NCBI GenBank assembly: GCA_002110485.1
Contig: MOWL01000045.1
Coordinates: 1,920,307-1,984,306 of the forward strand
Reading direction: 5' to 3'
DNA from: Emergomyces orientalis
Taxonomy: Eukaryota; Ascomycota; Eurotiomycetes; Onygenales; Ajellomycetaceae
Length of the DNA stretch: 64,000 bases
Position numbers and translations under genes: made by a program. The stretch's first letter is position 1; each line of letters begins with the position of its first letter. Shown here one piece after another: positions 55,932 to 64,000 of this stretch. The notes under the pieces are model-generated. The model searched no databases. It was not told where the DNA came from and saw nothing but the letters and a program-made list of their open reading frames with translations.

Positions 55932-56518
55932 ATGGCGTCAGCTGATAGTCCTCGCGATGGGCTTCATAACACTATCATCATCAGTTCAGATGCGGAGATG
56001 GATGAACACCAGTCCCCAGCGCGAAAGTTGCGAAGAAAGAGACCCCGCACAGACTACAGCTATTCAGTGTATGAGGGTCTATTTGATGACTCAGCGCCCT
56101 CCGAACTGTGGCAGCCACCGAAAAAACGTAAAATACCCAACTTGGACACGGTTTTGGTAAGACTCTTCCTCATGTGGCTCATGGTGGGGCTCTTTCTTTG
56201 CTGATATTGAGATAGGAAACCGCGAACCAAGGAATTCATGACATTTTTGAGGCGGAGCATGCGAAGAGAAAAGCGCTGGAGGAAGAAGTGCAGCATCTTC
56301 GTGCAGAAATGACCAGAAAGGATGGGCTGGTCGGCGAGCTTGAGACTGAAATCCGTGAGCTGAAGCATCAATGTCAATGTCAGATCTGTTATACCATTCC
56401 ATCAGGGTGGAGGACCCTTCTGTGTGGGCATCGGTATTGCCCAAAATGCCTTCCCCCCATTGGCGCAACCTGCGGAACATGTCGTCAGGTTATCACTGGT
56501 GTTATCAAGAGCTACTAG
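55932..56518 (+). CDS. Small C3HC4 RING-finger protein (putative E3 ubiquitin ligase)
   Basis: Exons 55932-56156 and 56216-56518 (59-bp intron, GTAAGA...ATAG) give 175 residues. The N-terminal half is charged with a basic patch (KLRRKRPRTDY, then PPKKRKI) that resembles a nuclear localisation signal. A predicted coiled coil follows (about residues 85-125). The C-terminus is a classical RING: Cys-x2-Cys-x11-Cys-x-His-x2-Cys-x2-Cys-x7-Cys-x2-Cys at about residues 130-164 (ICYTIPSG ... LLCGHRYCPKC ... CGTC). All eight metal ligands are present. RING domains recruit E2 enzymes for ubiquitin transfer; substrate and pathway are unknown. It lies 1.4 kb downstream of the DUF3435 gene in the same orientation and among repeats, so it could be element cargo. 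Confidence 0.75.
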
Positions 56519-56751
56519 GTAGAAATCTTTATGGCGAAAAATCATGGGTGGTGGAGAGAGGCAGAAGAATTGGAGGCATGTTGATTGCTTAGTCAAAGCC
56601 AAGCCAAGCCTCACTGGGGTCTTTGGCGCTCCGTCTGGCCTGCCCCTTTTTTGGCTTGGCCTTCTATGTTCGTTGTTTATTTAGAAGTCCTCATGGAATC
56701 TTTGTTTGAGGAGATTTTAATGTGTAGAGAGGATCTACTCTAATTGACCAT

Positions 56752-57217
56752 GTGATATACCCTGCTGTGATTGGGAGACCGGCTTTTTCGACTCTCAACT
56801 TCTGGAAGGCGTCCGCGACATTCGTCGCTCGCTCGGGCCTGTTGTAGGGTACGACTACTGAATCAATTGCTGGCAATCTCCACTCTGGCTAATAGCTTGA
56901 CATGTTTTAAAGCCCTTTCAATGCCTTTTGATATAAACTATTTGGACCGTTTTGATGAATCCTTGATGTTCCTAAGCGGAAGCACGAGTTCTCTTAGAAC
57001 GGTATTGATACGGTTTTGCAACCTTGACGGTCCGGACCAGACGGACGCCAAGGCGTGACTTTGACAGAGATGATTGGTGGATTTTTTCATTCTGACTACT
57101 GTGTAGAAGGAACCGGAAGGAACCAGAAGAACTCATGCAACCAGGCTCCGGCCTTCATCCCAGCAATTCAGCTGCATTTTGTCTTTTCTCCATTTTTATT
57201 ATCATATCTTCATTTTA
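56752..57217. repeat. Dispersed repeat, copy A (shortened)
   Basis: Closely matches copy B (58914-59505), from GTGATATACCCTG through a shared TTTCGACTCTCAACTTCTGG segment, GGGTACGACTACTGAATC, and on to the ATTCAGCTGCAT and TTATTATCATATCTTCAT end. Copy A lacks about 37 bases near 56783 and about 130 bases near 56842 that are present in copy B. Short microhomologies (GCT and GGGTACG-type) flank the missing pieces. No protein family was recognised on either strand. A transposable-element fragment is likely but unproven. Confidence 0.75.
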
Positions 57218-57229
57218 CATAGGATTGAC

Positions 57230-57746
57230 CTAAGCCAGTAGCTTCCCCAAGCCAGCAGTCTCCCTAAGCCAGCAGTCTCCCTAAGCCAGTAGCTTCCCCA
57301 AGCCAGTAGCTTCCCTAAGCCAGCAGTCTCCCTAAGCCAGTAGCTTCCCTAAGCCAGCAGTTTCCCCAAGCCAGCAGTCTCCCTAAGCCAGCAGTCTCCC
57401 TAAGCCAGTAGCTTCCCCAAGCCAGTAGCTTCCCTAAGCCAGCAGTCTCCCTAAGCCAGTAGCTTCCCCAAGCCAGCAGTTTCCCCAAGCCAGCAGTTTC
57501 CCCAAGCCAGCAGTCTCCCTAAGCCAGCAGTCTCCCTAAGCCAGCAGTCTCCCTAAGCCAGTAGCTTCCCCAAGCCAGTAGCTTCCCTAAGCCAGCAGTC
57601 TCCCTAAGCCAGTAGCTTCCCCAAGCCAGCAGTTTCCCCAAGCCAGCAGTTTCCCCAAGCCAGCAGTTTCCCCAAGCCAGTAGCTTCCCCAAGCCAGTAG
57701 CTTCCCTAAGCCAGCAGTCTCCCTAAGCCAGCAGTCTCTCTAAGCT
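57230..57746. repeat. 17-bp minisatellite, 30 units
   Basis: Thirty tandem units of 17 bp (consensus CYAAGCCAGYAGYYTCC) run from 57230 to 57739, followed by a partial unit. Three variant types alternate, ending TAGCTTCC, CAGTCTCC or CAGTTTCC, and each unit begins with CTA or CCA. A five-unit block (CAGTCT, TAGCTT, TAGCTT, CAGTCT, TAGCTT) recurs three times in the same order, showing higher-order amplification. No start-to-stop coding frame through the array is recognised as a protein. The array sits between the two copies of the dispersed repeat. Confidence 0.95.
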
Positions 57747-58913
57747 CCCGGGTAATGGGAGATCTACAGATCTACCCCCGAGAGTAGTTTTGAGGAAGAT
57801 GGTTATTATGAAGTTTGATTGATCCGTCTACTAACTGTAATACTTTAGTTTGTTAAGGGTTATTAAAGTAGGTTTAATAGCAGACAAAAGGATTTCTTGC
57901 TAAATTATGGTTTCCCGGCATAAAGGCAGTTTCTCTTGCTTCTGTCGAGTGTTACAAGCGATCGGGCATTCTAGTAAGTGTTATTATAACCGCGGAAAGG
58001 CACGGCCCGTACAAAGACAGAAGAACCATTACCATCTGCTGAAAGCCAAATAGAGATATTGCAAAAAGATCTAAAAGTCTTAGGCCGATTTGGAATCATT
58101 ACATGCTATAAAGCCGCCTGCAACCTTGTTTGTAGAAACCTACACATAATCACTGATGAACTCCTTGATAAGTTTCTGGGAAACAGAGGCGGGATCAATT
58201 TGCTGCCAGTTCTCTTCAGCTTGCTGAGGGGTTAGCTTTGTCGCAGCCGCTAGCCTAGTCACATGGGTCATTTTACTCTTAAATGCGGTCATCCTGGTCA
58301 TTCAAAAGGTATGAGAATTTTACACTCTAGGAAATTCTCTGAGTTTACTGTGGATTCATAATGCTTGTTCTTTTCTTGCTATCTCTGCCATAAAAGCATC
58401 TGGAAGGTTCTCTAACAATATGCGGCTACGGAAAGATGAAATACATCATGAAGATTATGCTGACAAAACTGTACAACTCTTAAATCCAGCTTACACACTT
58501 ATTGCTGATGAATTCATCTTCTGAGGAGGTCCTTCAACCCGTGTAAGATTCATAAAATGTAGAGTCTATGTGATGTGGCGCAGTCGCAGTAAGCGCCGCA
58601 TCATCATCGACTACGAATTAGTCGTACCTACATCCCAAAGGTCAGTGACGCCGCGGGCGTACAGTGGTGCAAAGAACGTTGAACGTTACTCAAATTTTCG
58701 GCCGGAAAAACCTTCGGCGTGGGTCAAGCTTTGAGACATGCCATGGTTCAAAAGTTGAACGTGGTTCCAAATTCAACACAAGTATTTTTTGACCCACGTT
58801 CAACTTTTATGTTTCATGAATTTGGCTTAGCGCCTGCATATGCTCGGAATGGTTGGGGCGGCGTGCAGGAGAGGCCACATGCATTGTTGATCGTCTGGTT
58901 TAACCAAACACCA
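57747..58913. other. Degraded accessory DNA between repeat copies
   Basis: Contains a short coherent frame without an ATG at about 57993-58233 (including LQKDLKVLGRFGIITCYKAA and ITDELLDKFLGNRGG) that ends in TAG and may be a decayed gene. Near 58573-58630 there are short inverted repeats (GATGTGGCGC with GCGCCGCATC; GACTACGAATTAGTC), and the 15-bp inverted repeat of 58750-58808 follows. No intact gene was found. Confidence 0.45.
58750..58808. repeat. 15-bp perfect inverted repeat with 29-bp loop
   Basis: AAAAGTTGAACGTGG at 58750-58764 is the exact reverse complement of CCACGTTCAACTTTT at 58794-58808. It could form a stable hairpin or be the end of a small DNA element. No target-site duplication was recognised. 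Confidence 0.8.
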
Positions 58914-59505
58914 TGTGATATACCCTGCCGTGATTGGGAGACCGGCTCTTCCAACCGTGTCGACCCAGTGGTGCGTTCAGCAGCTTTTCGACTCTCAACT
59001 TCTGGAAGGGGTCCGCGACATTCGTCGCTCGCTCGGGGCTGTGAGCCTCATCACCCTTACTGGGCATGAAGGCCGCAAAGTCGAGCTGTGTGATGGGCCG
59101 TGTGGTTCGAAATACAGAAATGTACTGTGGTTGACTGGTTGGTCCCCCAACCTCCATCGGGATATGCAGGGTACGACTACTGAATCAATTGCTGGCAATC
59201 TCCACTCTGGCTAATAGCTTGACAAGCTTTAAAGCCCCTTCAAAGCCTTTTGCTATAGACTATTTGGACCGTTTTGACGAATCCTTGATGTTCCTAAGTG
59301 GAAGCACGAGTCTCTTAGAACGGTATTGATACGGTTTTGCAACCTTGACGGTCCTTGGATGGCGGTTGATTGGTGGATTCATTTACTCTGACCAGATGGA
59401 ACCGGAAGGAACCAGAAGGATTCATGCAACTTAGGCTCCAACCTCCATCCCAGCAATTCAGCTGCATCTTTGTCTTTTTTCCATTTTTATTATCATATCT
59501 TCATC
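58914..59505. repeat. Dispersed repeat, copy B (longer)
   Basis: The fuller copy of the repeat described at 56752-57217. It carries the two internal segments missing from copy A, including a stretch whose forward translation contains LTGHEGRKVELCDGPCGSKYR without a supportable full gene. Both copies end at the same TATCATATCTTCAT sequence and lie in the same orientation, 2.2 kb apart, bracketing the minisatellite. A pair of long terminal repeats is one reading, but no primer-binding site or polymerase lies between them. Confidence 0.75.
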
Positions 59506-60746
59506 TGGCTTAGAAACCTGCTTCTATAACAGAATTATTAGAATCTCCTTGTGAGAAAGTATCCATCTTTTTACATTGAATTGATTGCCTGGCGACATTG
59601 GATTGCTGGGGACTATACTTGAAAAAAGTGGGTTGTCAGTGGACTCAAGCCTGTAAGCTTAATGAGAAGAGTTTCTCAAGAGTGATATAGTCTTGTTGTA
59701 GTGTAAGAGCTATACTATTTAACTCATGACACAATTTTTCATATGAAATCAGACACAGAATAGGATACAATCTATGTTGATAAGCATATGAATTGAGACT
59801 TGAAGATCATGTCCTGATTCAACTCTATCATGAAGAATGATCCAGAAGAACTCTTCTAGATCTGTCATAGTCTTGTGTAAATTGTCTCAAGACAAAACCA
59901 GTCACAAGACCTGTGATCTGTTCGTGCTGTCATCTGACCTCTCGAATGAGCCAGAAGTTTCCCCAAGCCTGACATAGCCCATCTTCCCATCATTCGAAAA
60001 TGGCCCTGTGACAAAGTTTAACTTGTACATTCTGCCGCACATTTAGGCCAGAAAGAGCCACGTATAGGTATGATGCTTACCTTTCTATGCATAGTGGCAT
60101 CCAGTACAGAGTCAAGGTTAAAAGTAGGGGACCTCGTAGATTCTCTCAGCGGGCTCCTCTCTCCTGCTTCGGGAAAGCTCGAGGTAGCATCCATTACAAG
60201 AGAATAACTTTGTGAAACATGAAGACTTGAGAACTTCCACTCAAATCGAGTAACTTCATGTGTCTAGAAATATCTCAAGGCGAGCTCACTGAGTCGCATA
60301 GCAACTTGGGAGAATCATCATACCCATAGAAACCTCCTATAAGCGTGTACTTGTTAACTTCACAACTCTGACGAGTTAACCGAGTTGGAAGAATCATCAT
60401 ATCTATGGCGATGTCGCTTTGTAGACATTTGCTTCAATTGATCAATGTCCCGCACGGAGTCCAGGAGCCTTTTGTCCGAGATGAGTCTACTCTTAGTGGC
60501 AAACTTCCAAGTCTTTCCAAATGCACAGCATAATTCTCCAGACAATTGTCTGATTATCTTGAATGTGTTTTCGTCTCTACAATTCTATAAATTTTTGAAT
60601 GATGACCTTGCATTTCACCCTCTATTCTTACTTGAGGATGTGTCAACCAGCGCTAGGATGGTCACGATCATTTTCAAGGCTCGTAAGGGAATTGGGTCAA
60701 CACTTATAAGATAACTATTAACCCGTCCGAGCCTTCTGACCTGCCC
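59506..60746. other. Accessory DNA with no intact gene
   Basis: AT-leaning DNA resembling degraded repeats. One ATG-started frame of 89 codons (60445-60714) has no recognisable domain. A phrase matching the 17-bp minisatellite unit (AGAAGTTTCCCCAAGCC) recurs once at about 59952-59968. Nothing else is supported. Confidence 0.4.
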
Positions 60747-61007
60747 ATGGTGGAGCGAATGGCTAAGAAGGATGCTCGGAACCGACAGGCAACCTTCTAT
60801 GACAAGGACCTGAAACCGATCGCTCCTTTACAGTGCTTTGACGCGGCGATCGAAGACGGGACCAACACCATCTTCATGGTGTTTGGCGGGGAGTTGAACC
60901 TCGACGAAGAGATGGTAGCATCTGTGTCAAACAGCAAACAAAAACAAGAGAAAAAGACCAAGCGTCGTGCGAGACCAAAATGGCGGAGAAACCTGGGGGT
61001 CTTTTGA
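60747..61007 (+). CDS. Short orphan frame, possibly a gene fragment
   Basis: An 86-residue frame (MVERMAKKDARNRQATFYDK ..., ending in a basic tail KQKQEKKTKRRARPKWRRN) is GC-richer than its left flank and looks coding. It contains an acidic middle (GGELNLDEEMVAS). No family is recognised. It ends just upstream of the LINE tail at 61134, so it may be the interrupted end of a gene or element protein into which the retroelement inserted. It could also be chance. Confidence 0.3.
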   Translation: MVERMAKKDARNRQATFYDKDLKPIAPLQCFDAAIEDGTNTIFMVFGGELNLDEEMVASVSNSKQKQEKKTKRRARPKWRRNLGVF

Positions 61008-61130
61008 CCGTGGGTCATTGGTCGCCACAGGACCACAGAAATCGGTTCAATGGCGACAAAAAATATGTATTTTAAGGACAGTACTTTACTATAACAAGGC
61101 ATCTAGTCACTACTTTTGTTGCAAGACAGT

Positions 61131-61133
<3 letters not shown>

Positions 61134-61162
<29 letters not shown>

Positions 61163-62037
61163 CAAAGACTGTCCCAGCCGCCCTCAGGCAGCTATGCAGC
61201 GTACGACTATAAATACAGGTGTTCCCGCTCCTGTTTCAAAGACCAAGCTATTCGTGGCCCGAATTGCTTCTTATCCACTAGAGCTCAGATATCCCTCAAC
61301 CCATAGCCTTCCTGATAGTTCCGTGTCTATGCACTTGTGAGGCCTTTCCTGGCCCTCCTCAGCTTCTGTTTACTGGATTTTCACTCGTATGCTAGTTATA
61401 TTGGAGTACTGTAGATGGGACTGCCTGGAATTGACCCAGGAGTCCTGTCCTCAAGATCATCTTTGCTGCTTGTACCGCCATTGATGAGCTACAGAGAATG
61501 CGTTTGATGTCCACACATGGGAGCTTACCTGCCCACATTTGTTGTCGTTCGTCCACCCAGTTTCGGCATTCCAGGAGGACGTGCTGTACGGTCTGGGGTC
61601 CGTAACCACATTGGCATTTGTCGGTGTCGGCCTTGTTGATGGAGTGGAGATACGCGCGCAGGCCGATCTTGCCCGTACGCATCTGCGTGATCGCTGAGCT
61701 GATCGCCCTATGTGTCCCAGCGTGCGTGTCGAGTATCGCTTTTCCCGGCCTAACCCCGAGTTTGAAGAGGTCTCTACCATGCTTCGCCTTTTCCCAGGAC
61801 GTCTCCCACTCGCCCTTCATTGCCTGACGAATAGCGGACTTCGTTGTTGCCATAAGCATTCGGAGCGATTCTGGTTCTGGTGGCGGTTCCCCGGTGGTTC
61901 GTATGTTCGGGTCATATCCGGCTGCTTCCTTGGCTGCACGATCGGCAGCTTTGTTACCTGGCACTCCGACATGTGCCGGGATCCATCGAAACTTGACAGT
62001 TTTTGTCCTGGGGCACTTCTGTTGCAAGCCACGTTTT
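61134..62037 (-). mobile_element. 5'-truncated LINE retrotransposon 3' end, copy 1
   Basis: On the minus strand, 62027-61392 encodes about 211 residues starting within the last part of an RNase H domain (VKFRWIPAHVGVPGNKAADRAAKEAA) and continuing through DKCQCGYGPQTVQHVLLECRNW, the post-RNase H zinc-knuckle of fungal LINEs, to a stop after VLQYN. The earlier catalytic Asp and Glu of RNase H and the whole reverse transcriptase are absent. After about 230 bases of 3' untranslated sequence the element ends in a (TCAA)n-type tail, seen on the plus strand as seven or so TGAT units at 61134-61162. 5' truncation with a simple-repeat tail is the hallmark of target-primed reverse transcription. The copy is inactive. 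Confidence 0.85.
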
Positions 62038-63248
62038 GATTGATTGATTTATTCATAGATTGTCCCAGCCGCCCTCAGGCAGCTATGCAGCGTACAACTA
62101 TATATACAGGAGTTTCTGCTCTTTTCCTTGGAAATTCAGTTATTCTTGCTAGAAATGCCTAGTTGTTAGGCCGGCTATTCCTGCAAGAACTGCTTCTTTT
62201 CCACTGGAGCTTCCTCTATCTATAGTCTTCCTATAAGTTCTGTATCTCTGCCTTGTTAGGTCTTTCCTGACCCTCCTCAACTTCTGTCTACTGGTTTTAC
62301 ACTCGCATGCTAGTTATATTGAAGTACTGTGGATGGGACTGTCTGGAATTGACCCAGGAGGCCCGTCCTGATCATCATTTTTGCTGCTTGTACCGCCATT
62401 GACGAGCTACAGAGGATGCGTTTGATGTCCACACATGGAAGCTTGCCTGCCCACATTCGGTGTCGTTCGTCCATCCAGTTTCGGCATTCCAGGAGGATGT
62501 GGCGTACCGTTTGTGGTCCCCAACCACATTGACATTTGTTAGTGTCGGCTTTGTTGATGGCGTGGAGGTATGCTCGCAGTCCAATCTTTCCTGTACGCAT
62601 CTGTGTGATTGCTGAGCTGATCGCTCTATGCGTCCCAGTGTGTGTGTCGAGTGTCGCTTTCCCTGGCCGAACCCCGAGTTTGCAGAGGTCTCTACCGTGC
62701 TTAGCTTTTTCCCAGGACGTCTCCCACTCGCCCTTCATCGCCTGACGAATGGTGGACCTTGTTGTTGCCATAAGAATTCGGAGTGATCCTGGTTCTGGCC
62801 GCTGTTCCCCAGTAGTTCGTACGTTGGGGTCATTTCTGGCTGCTTCCTTCGCTGCTACATCGGCAGCTTCGTTACCTAGCACTCCGACATGTGCTGGGAT
62901 CCATCGGAACTGGACTTCCCACCCCAAGTGTCGGAGTTTATCGAATGCCTGTATGGCCTCGGCGAGGATATATTGACCTGATGGGTGCTTGGGGTTCTGC
63001 ATCGCTTGGACGGCAGCCTGATTGTCGGTGAAGATGGCGGCGCGCTTCCCGGGGCCAGCGCCAGCTGCATCGATGTCGAGAACCATCTGCAACGCTAGCA
63101 CTAGGCCCCTGAGTTCCGCCGCGTATACTGTGGAGGTGCTGGATGCGCCCATGTATTGGGTCCGCCTTGTGCAGACGCCGTTAACCTGTAGCACCGGCGC
63201 CACAGCTGCTGCCCCGACATGACCACCGATGCCGCTACCGTCGGTGTA
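62038..63248 (-). mobile_element. LINE retrotransposon 3' end, copy 2, with complete RNase H
   Basis: On the minus strand the coding part to 62310 carries an entire RNase H domain: IYTDGSG (Asp), AAELRGLVL (Glu), FTDNQAAVQAM (Asp) and FRWIPAHVGVLGNEAADVAA (His/Asp), then NKCQCGWGPQTVRHILLECRNW, ending at the same VLQYN stop as copy 1. The protein parts of the two copies are clearly recent relatives. The 3' end shows the same GGCTGGGACAATC block and TGAT tail (62038-62050), abutting copy 1 head to tail. The open frame continues upstream through the 63250-63450 repeat array to 63539, but that portion is not element protein. Reverse transcriptase is missing. Confidence 0.85.
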
Positions 63249-63249
63249 G

Positions 63250-63450
63250 ATGCAAGCCACTTTTTGTTGCAAGCCACTTTTTGTTGCAAGCCTTTTTTTG
63301 TCCCGGGACATTTCGGTCGCCCTGCTGCTTTTGTTGCAAGCCACGTTTTGTTGCAAGCCACGTTTTGCTGCAAGCCATTTTTTGTCCCAGGACATTTCAG
63401 TCGCACTGCTGCTTTTCTTGCAAGCCGTTTTTTTTTTTTCAAGCCACGGG
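63250..63450. repeat. TTGCAAGCC tandem array at LINE 5' junction
   Basis: The motif TTGCAAGCC (or GCAAGCC) occurs about eight times, spaced mostly 17-18 bases apart by T-runs, within two roughly 85-base higher-order units that each include a GTCCCRGGACATTTC segment and CTGCTGCTTTT. Single copies of the same GTTGCAAG(CC)AC motif also precede both TGAT tails at 61119 and 62020. The array is translated in frame with the LINE RNase H on the minus strand by chance or by junction formation. Confidence 0.85.
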
Positions 63451-64000
63451 GGGTACTGGTTTCTGAAAATGATGCGTCGGGTGTGGGCCGATTGACCGTT
63501 TTGCAATCTGGTCGGCGACTTTATTCCGGAAGATGCCACAGTGAGCTGGCACCCATTGCATTTGGATGTTGACTCCCAGTGTTTCTTTCATCTGTTTTGA
63601 TGTCAACTTATGGTGAATGTTCTTCTCACATCATTTCTAACGCTGCTACCATACTTACCTTTCCCTGAAATCGCGAAAATTGAGCGCCACCGATCATTGA
63701 GGAGGTCTTGAGGCAAGACTTATCATAGTGAGTCAAATGGTGTGGGCCACGGTTTCGGATCGCAAATCGTGGTCCAAGCATGCAAGCGCGGCAGCAAAAC
63801 GACTGATCACTTGAAATGACGTTCGACAGAAGTACACTTTTAAAAAGCGACTTTTGGCTCAATAAAGGCAGGCCATCATATTTCTAGACAACACTCACTT
63901 GTAGCTATAAATTGAGATCTCTTCCCATAATGCCAAGAGATAACGCTCAAGTCCCAGATCCTCAACTTCATTGGAATCAAATTCTACATTATGCGACCAT
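63451..64000. other. Right end; no complete gene
   Basis: Mixed accessory DNA. A minus-strand frame at 63626-63862 shows no recognisable domain. A plus-strand ATG at 63930 opens a frame (MPRDNAQVPDP ...) that runs off the window and could start a gene, but 24 codons are too few to judge. Confidence 0.35.

Noticed and set aside
57230..57746. Minisatellite interpreted as a CRISPR array
   Set aside because: Units are contiguous with no spacers, and the host is eukaryotic.
56752..59505. Repeat copies A and B as LTRs of one retrotransposon
   Set aside because: No primer-binding site, polypurine tract or polymerase was found between them, and the ends lack TG...CA.

Overview
The window looks like nuclear DNA of a filamentous ascomycete. 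Genes are mostly mono- to oligo-exonic, with short GT-AG introns of about 50-100 bp. The recognised proteins (Sip3/Lam-type, Hos4, Stb3, Vid24/Gid4-like, DUF3435) have their closest known relatives in Eurotiomycetes. An Onygenales / Ajellomycetaceae-type fungus is the best guess from protein similarity and from the AT-rich decayed-repeat islands between GC-richer genes; that placement is inference.

Positions 1 to about 46 kb are a core, gene-bearing arm. In order: a sugar-acid (galactonate-type) dehydratase, a small secreted Cys-containing protein, a Vid24/Gid4-like protein, ribosomal protein eS12 (minus), a Hos4-like ankyrin protein (minus), a DFG10-type polyprenol reductase, an ALKBH6-like dioxygenase (minus), a parvulin-type prolyl isomerase, a 5.1 kb gap with no confident gene, a Cys/His-motif coiled-coil protein, a HUT1 nucleotide-sugar transporter (minus), Sen15, a large Sip3/Lam-type sterol-transfer protein (minus, 8 exons), Kri1, the mitochondrial ADP/ATP carrier, a low-complexity Pro/Thr protein, and an Stb3-like Sin3-binding protein (minus). 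These are unrelated housekeeping functions (ribosome and translation, tRNA splicing, lipid and glycosylation, chromatin) and do not form a cluster. Several pairs are divergent and probably share promoter regions (HOS4/DFG10, ALKBH6/PIN4, HUT1/SEN15, SIP3/KRI1).

From about 48.8 kb to the right end the DNA is accessory. An AT-rich island (48.83-51.48 kb) holds retroelement relics. In one, in-frame stops are almost all TGA where Trp codons would be expected, the signature of repeat-induced G-to-A mutation. The composition then switches abruptly to GC-rich DNA carrying a complete five-exon DUF3435 gene. It has tyrosine-recombinase-like Arg/Arg/His/Tyr positions and two C-terminal C2H2 fingers, and is the best candidate for a mobile-element recombinase (Starship-captain superfamily). 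A small intact RING-finger gene follows. Next come two copies of a dispersed repeat bracketing a 30-unit, 17-bp minisatellite with higher-order structure. At the far right are two head-to-tail 3' ends of a LINE-type retrotransposon, with (TGAT)n tails joined to a tandem TTGCAAGCC array. The right part therefore reads as a nested mobile-element zone beside a stable core segment.
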